Part shown: piece by piece, positions 31,331 to 33,899 of the stretch
Numbering within the stretch: the first letter of the stretch is position 1
Layout of the letters: every line of letters starts with the position of its first letter
DNA from: Polaromonas sp.
GTDB lineage: Bacteria > Pseudomonadota > Gammaproteobacteria > Burkholderiales > Burkholderiaceae_C
Direction: 5' to 3'
DNA length: 33,899 bases
Assembly (NCBI GenBank): GCA_013824015.1
Contig: PNNC01000163.1
Coordinates: forward strand, 1-33,899
The notes under the pieces: generated by a model
Told to the model about the DNA's origin: nothing
Seen by the model: only the letters and a program-made list of their open reading frames with translations
Database searches by the model: none
Translations under genes and position numbers: made by a program

Positions 31331-32341
31331 ATGGAAACCGTCCAAACTGCCTTGTGGGTCGTGGCGCTGCTGGTGTTTCTGGCGATTGCCTTTGACTTCA
31401 TGAACGGCTTCCACGATGCGGCCAATTCGATCGCCACCGTGGTCTCGACCGGCGTGCTCAAACCCGGCCAGGCCGTGTTGTTTGCCGCGTTCTTCAACTT
31501 CGTCGCCATATTCGTGTTCCACCTGAGTGTGGCTGCCACCGTGGGCAAGGGCATCGTGCAGCCGGGCATCGTCGACACCCACGTGGTGTTCGGCGCGTTG
31601 ATCGGCGCCATCACCTGGAACCTGGTGACCTGGTACTACGGCATTCCGAGCAGCTCGTCCCATGCGCTGATCGGCGGCATCGTCGGTGCGGTGATGGCCA
31701 AGTCCGGCGCCGGCGCGCTGGTGGCCGGCGGCATCCTGAAAACCGTGGCCTTTATTTTTGTCTCGCCGCTGCTGGGCTTTCTGCTCGGCTCGTTGATGAT
31801 GGTGGTGGTGGCCTGGGGCTTTCGCCGGGCCACACCATCGCGCGTGGACCGATGGTTCCGGCGCATGCAGCTGGTGTCCGCCGGCGCCTACAGCCTGGGC
31901 CACGGTGGCAACGACGCCCAGAAAACCATCGGCATCATCTGGATGCTGCTGATTGCGACGGGGTACGCCTCGGCCAGCGACGCGTCGCCGCCGACCTGGA
32001 CCATCGTGAGTTGTTATGTGGCGATTGCCGTGGGCACGATGTTCGGCGGCTGGCGCATCGTCAAGACCATGGGCCAGAAAATCACCAAGCTCAAACCGGT
32101 GGGCGGCTTCTGCGCCGAAACCGGCGGTGCGCTGACGCTGTTCCTGGCGACCGGACTCGGGATCCCGGTGTCAACCACCCACACCATCACCGGCGCGATT
32201 GTCGGCGTCGGCTCCACCCAGCGCGCCTCCGCCGTCCGCTGGGGAGTGGCCGGCAACATCGTCTGGGCCTGGATCTTCACCATCCCGGCTTCGGCTTTTG
32301 TGGCGGCGATTGCCTACTGGGTCAGCTTGCAGCTGTTTTGA
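31331..32341 (+). CDS. pit: Low-affinity inorganic phosphate transporter
   Basis: The 336-residue membrane protein has the two inverted Pit signatures, FDFMNGFHDAANSIATVVSTGVL near residue 23 and YSLGHGGNDAQKTIGIIWML near residue 189. It also has IPSSSSHALIGGIVGA and IPVSTTHTITGAIVGVG, which build the transport core. It imports metal-phosphate with protons and has about ten helices. It is cotranscribed with the DUF47 gene. The length is at the short end of the family but complete. Confidence 0.95.
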   Translation: METVQTALWVVALLVFLAIAFDFMNGFHDAANSIATVVSTGVLKPGQAVLFAAFFNFVAIFVFHLSVAATVGKGIVQPGIVDTHVVFGALIGAITWNLVTWYYGIPSSSSHALIGGIVGAVMAKSGAGALVAGGILKTVAFIFVSPLLGFLLGSLMMVVVAWGFRRATPSRVDRWFRRMQLVSAGAYSLGHGGNDAQKTIGIIWMLLIATGYASASDASPPTWTIVSCYVAIAVGTMFGGWRIVKTMGQKITKLKPVGGFCAETGGALTLFLATGLGIPVSTTHTITGAIVGVGSTQRASAVRWGVAGNIVWAWIFTIPASAFVAAIAYWVSLQLF

Positions 32342-32366
32342 GTGCCTTCGGGGGCATCCTTCGACC

Positions 32367-32390
32367 CTTCGCCAGGCTCAGGAATAACGG
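32367..32390. repeat. Diverged copy of the CTTCG...GCTCAG...ACGG dispersed repeat
   Basis: CTTCGCCAGGCTCAG followed by GAATAACGG, similar to 17234-17257 with changes in the middle. It lies in the gap between convergent pit and the TM2-like gene. Confidence 0.45.
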
Positions 32391-32415
32391 AATTCGGTGA
32401 GCGAACGTGGGGGCC

Positions 32416-32874
32416 CTATTTGGGCTGGGAGATCTTCCGCGCTTCTTCCACCTGGTATTCGAAGTAGCGCTGAAAGCTGAACACGATGCTGGACATCAGG
32501 GCGATGGTGCCGAACAGCAGCGCAAACACAATCGCGCCCATGGTCAGCCAGTTGGTCCGGCCTGGTGCCGCATCCGGCGCCGCCCCGGGGTTGTGCCTGG
32601 CATTCCACTTTTCGGGCGCCATCAGGCCGTAATAAATCGCCGTCAGCGCCGTGCCGGCCAGTGTGAAACCCAGCAGCGGAATCAGCGCCCATGCGAGCTG
32701 GTCGTCCTGACCATACAAACGCACCCGCTCTATGCCCCACCAGCCCAGCGCGGCGGCGATGGGGTGGAGCCAGGCCAGCATGTCGCCGACACCGTACAGG
32801 TAGAGGCGATGGATGCCCAATTGGCCGCCGGCCAGGGCCAGCCAGGCGGCCAGGGTCTTGTTTTTGGTTTTCAT
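32416..32874 (-). CDS. TM2-like membrane protein
   Basis: The 152-residue protein (KTLAAWLALAGGQLGIHRLYLYGVGDMLAWLHPIAAALGWWG) has a TM2-domain-like N-terminus with the GxHRLYLY motif, and about four hydrophobic segments in all, ending with a short charged tail. TM2 proteins are of uncertain function. It starts at ATG 32874, eight bases after the GNAT stop, so the two form one minus-strand unit. The assignment to TM2 is moderate. Confidence 0.75.
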   Translation of the reverse strand: MKTKNKTLAAWLALAGGQLGIHRLYLYGVGDMLAWLHPIAAALGWWGIERVRLYGQDDQLAWALIPLLGFTLAGTALTAIYYGLMAPEKWNARHNPGAAPDAAPGRTNWLTMGAIVFALLFGTIALMSSIVFSFQRYFEYQVEEARKISQPK

Positions 32875-32882
32875 GAATTCCG

Positions 32883-33437
32883 TCAGGGTGTGGGGGAGGG
32901 CGGGGCCTGGGTGAAGCCCGTTGGCGGCAAGGTGTCGCCGGCACCCAGTGTTTTTTGCATGATCACGATATCACGCCAGGCGCCGAACTTCCATCCGCAG
33001 GACTCGACGATGCCGACTTGCGTGAAGCCGAGCGAGCGATGCAGCCCGACCGATCCGGCGTTGGCCGAGTCGCCGATGACCGCCATGATCTTGCGTATGC
33101 CTGCGCTTTCGCAGCGTGCCAGCAGTTCCGACAGCAAGGCCCGGCCCAGGCCCTTGCCGCTCTGGTCGGCCGCCAGGTAGATCGAGTCTTCCACCGAGTA
33201 GCGGTAGGCCGGCCGGGGCTTGAACCAGTTGCCATAGGCAAAGCCGAGCACCTGGCCGTTTTCCTCGGCGACCAGGTAGGGCAGGCCTTTGGACAGGACA
33301 TCGGCGCGGCGGGTGGTCATGTCGGCAGTGCTTGGCGGCTCGGTTTCGAAGGTGCCGGTGCCGTGCAGCACATGATGGGCATAGATGGCGGTGATGGCCG
33401 GAAGGTCTTCCTCACGGCTGGGTCGTATCAGGGGCAT
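32883..33437 (-). CDS. GNAT-family N-acetyltransferase (phosphinothricin acetyltransferase-like)
   Basis: The 184-residue protein starts MPLIRPSREEDLPAITAIYAHHVLHGTGTFETEPPS, has the acetyl-CoA loop YLAADQSGKGLGRALLSELL (Q/RxxGxG/A) and ends the fold with SVGLHRSLGFTQVGIVESCGWKFGAWRDIVIMQ. This is the pattern of Pat/Bar-like enzymes that acetylate phosphinothricin, methionine sulfoximine or other small amines; housekeeping detoxification is likely. It is divergent to rpsP. The C-terminal TPP-rich tail is not part of the fold. Confidence 0.9.
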   Translation of the reverse strand: MPLIRPSREEDLPAITAIYAHHVLHGTGTFETEPPSTADMTTRRADVLSKGLPYLVAEENGQVLGFAYGNWFKPRPAYRYSVEDSIYLAADQSGKGLGRALLSELLARCESAGIRKIMAVIGDSANAGSVGLHRSLGFTQVGIVESCGWKFGAWRDIVIMQKTLGAGDTLPPTGFTQAPPSPTP

Positions 33438-33469
33438 GGCGGGACTCGAAAAGAAGGCCGGTGGCCGGG

Positions 33470-33501
33470 TTGACGGGAAATGGCGGGGCGCGGGTTATAA
33501 T
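33470..33501 (+). promoter_or_regulatory. Probable rpsP operon promoter
   Basis: TATAAT (33496-33501) is a perfect -10 box. TTGACG (33470-33475) is 20 bases upstream, longer than ideal. It implies a leader of about 100 bases before rpsP. Confidence 0.5.
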
Positions 33502-33608
33502 CTGCGGCTTTGCAGCATTTCGCTGGCCGGGTGCCATGTCGTGTGTCTCAATCGCTGCAGGAACATTTTGGGGTGATATTTTTCACCCCGCCACCCGAAG
33601 GATAAATC

Positions 33609-33869
33609 ATGGTCGTCATTCGACTCTCGCGCGGCGGTTCTAAACACCGTCCTTTTTTCAACATTGTTGTGGCTGACAAGCGCGTCCGCCGCGATGGCCG
33701 TTTCATCGAGCGCATCGGGTTTTACAACCCGATTGCCAAAGGTGGCGAAGAAGGCCTGCGCATCCAGCAGGACCGCCTGACCCACTGGCTCGGCGTGGGC
33801 GCACAAGCGTCCCCCACCGTGGAACGCCTGGTCAAGCAGGGCGCTGCCGCTGCCGCCAAGACGGCCTGA
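33609..33869 (+). CDS. rpsP: 30S ribosomal protein S16
   Basis: The 86-residue protein starts [41 protein letters not shown], the standard S16 sequence, and has the usual short Ala-rich tail. S16 is an early-assembly 30S protein. GAAGGATAA precedes ATG 33609. It begins the conserved rpsP-rimM-trmD-rplS operon; the next gene starts three bases after its stop. Confidence 0.97.
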   Translation: MVVIRLSRGGSKHRPFFNIVVADKRVRRDGRFIERIGFYNPIAKGGEEGLRIQQDRLTHWLGVGAQASPTVERLVKQGAAAAAKTA

Positions 33870-33872
33870 TCC

Positions 33873-33899
33873 ATGTTGCCCGGCCTTGAGCCGTCTGGC
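33873..33899 (+). CDS. rimM: Ribosome maturation factor RimM, first nine codons (runs off the window)
   Basis: ATG 33873 opens a frame reading MLPGLEPSG to the end of the window, three bases after the rpsP stop. The assignment rests on the conserved rpsP-rimM order and on a similar N-terminus in betaproteobacterial RimM; nine residues cannot prove it. Confidence 0.6.

Noticed and set aside
32342-32366. TGCC/GGCA hairpin as pit terminator
   Set aside because: The stem is only about 4-6 bp and has no T-tract.

Overview
The window looks like a piece of a high-GC betaproteobacterial chromosome, most likely Comamonadaceae (Polaromonas/Rhodoferax-like). The pointers are the infC-rpmI-rplT-pheST-ihfA-merR-tRNA-Pro block, a phaCAB operon, solitary Bug/TctC-type and TRAP binding proteins, and a dispersed repeat that I associate from memory with this family. 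The genus is an inference from gene content and was not tested by a search.

Layout. 1-6020: translation block on the + strand: infC 3' end, rpmI, rplT, pheS, pheT, ihfA, a MerR-type regulator, tRNA-Pro(GGG) and a bidirectional terminator. 6055-7667 (-): rdgC and a zinc-ribbon Nudix hydrolase. 7850-14489 (-): an aromatic catabolic cluster reading flavin hydroxylase (3-hydroxybenzoate 6-hydroxylase type), TctC receptor, FAD-dependent oxidoreductase, gentisate 1,2-dioxygenase, fumarylpyruvate hydrolase-type FAH protein and a TRAP DctP receptor. A MarR gene faces it divergently across a perfect 20-bp palindrome. 15035-18614 (-): a compact operon of a Rieske oxygenase, a glutamine-synthetase-like ligase, an adrenodoxin-type ferredoxin and a small ABM-fold protein. 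A GntR(FCD) gene is divergent to it, followed by azlC-azlD. 20505-23312: CurA-like oxidoreductase (-), maiA and pgeF (+), and a small membrane protein (-). 23437-27357: phaC-phaA-phaB with a terminator. 27425-30453: an AT-richer orphan membrane protein, a YbaL/Kef-type antiporter and a DUF486 membrane protein. 30671-32341: a PhoU-like (DUF47) gene and pit behind a Pho-box-like triple repeat. 32416-end: TM2-like membrane protein and GNAT acetyltransferase (-), then rpsP and the first codons of rimM (+).

How it fits together. The hydroxylase, ring-cleavage dioxygenase and FAH hydrolase form a gentisate-type lower pathway (3-hydroxybenzoate or an analogue to gentisate, maleylpyruvate, fumarylpyruvate, then fumarate plus pyruvate). 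The isomerase step is missing from the cluster; the zeta-class GST gene maiA about 7 kb beyond marR could supply it. The Rieske/GS-like/ferredoxin operon next door could convert an amino- or carboxy-aromatic into a substrate for this pathway. It is the least explained and most interesting system here.

Three families of small dispersed repeats run through the window. The clearest has four copies that keep the architecture GCTAT-N7-ATAGCTG-N18-GGGCTG; two copies lie inside protein-coding genes and one overlaps a terminator. No insertion sequence, CRISPR array or rRNA gene was seen. No gene-free stretch exceeds about 250 bases.
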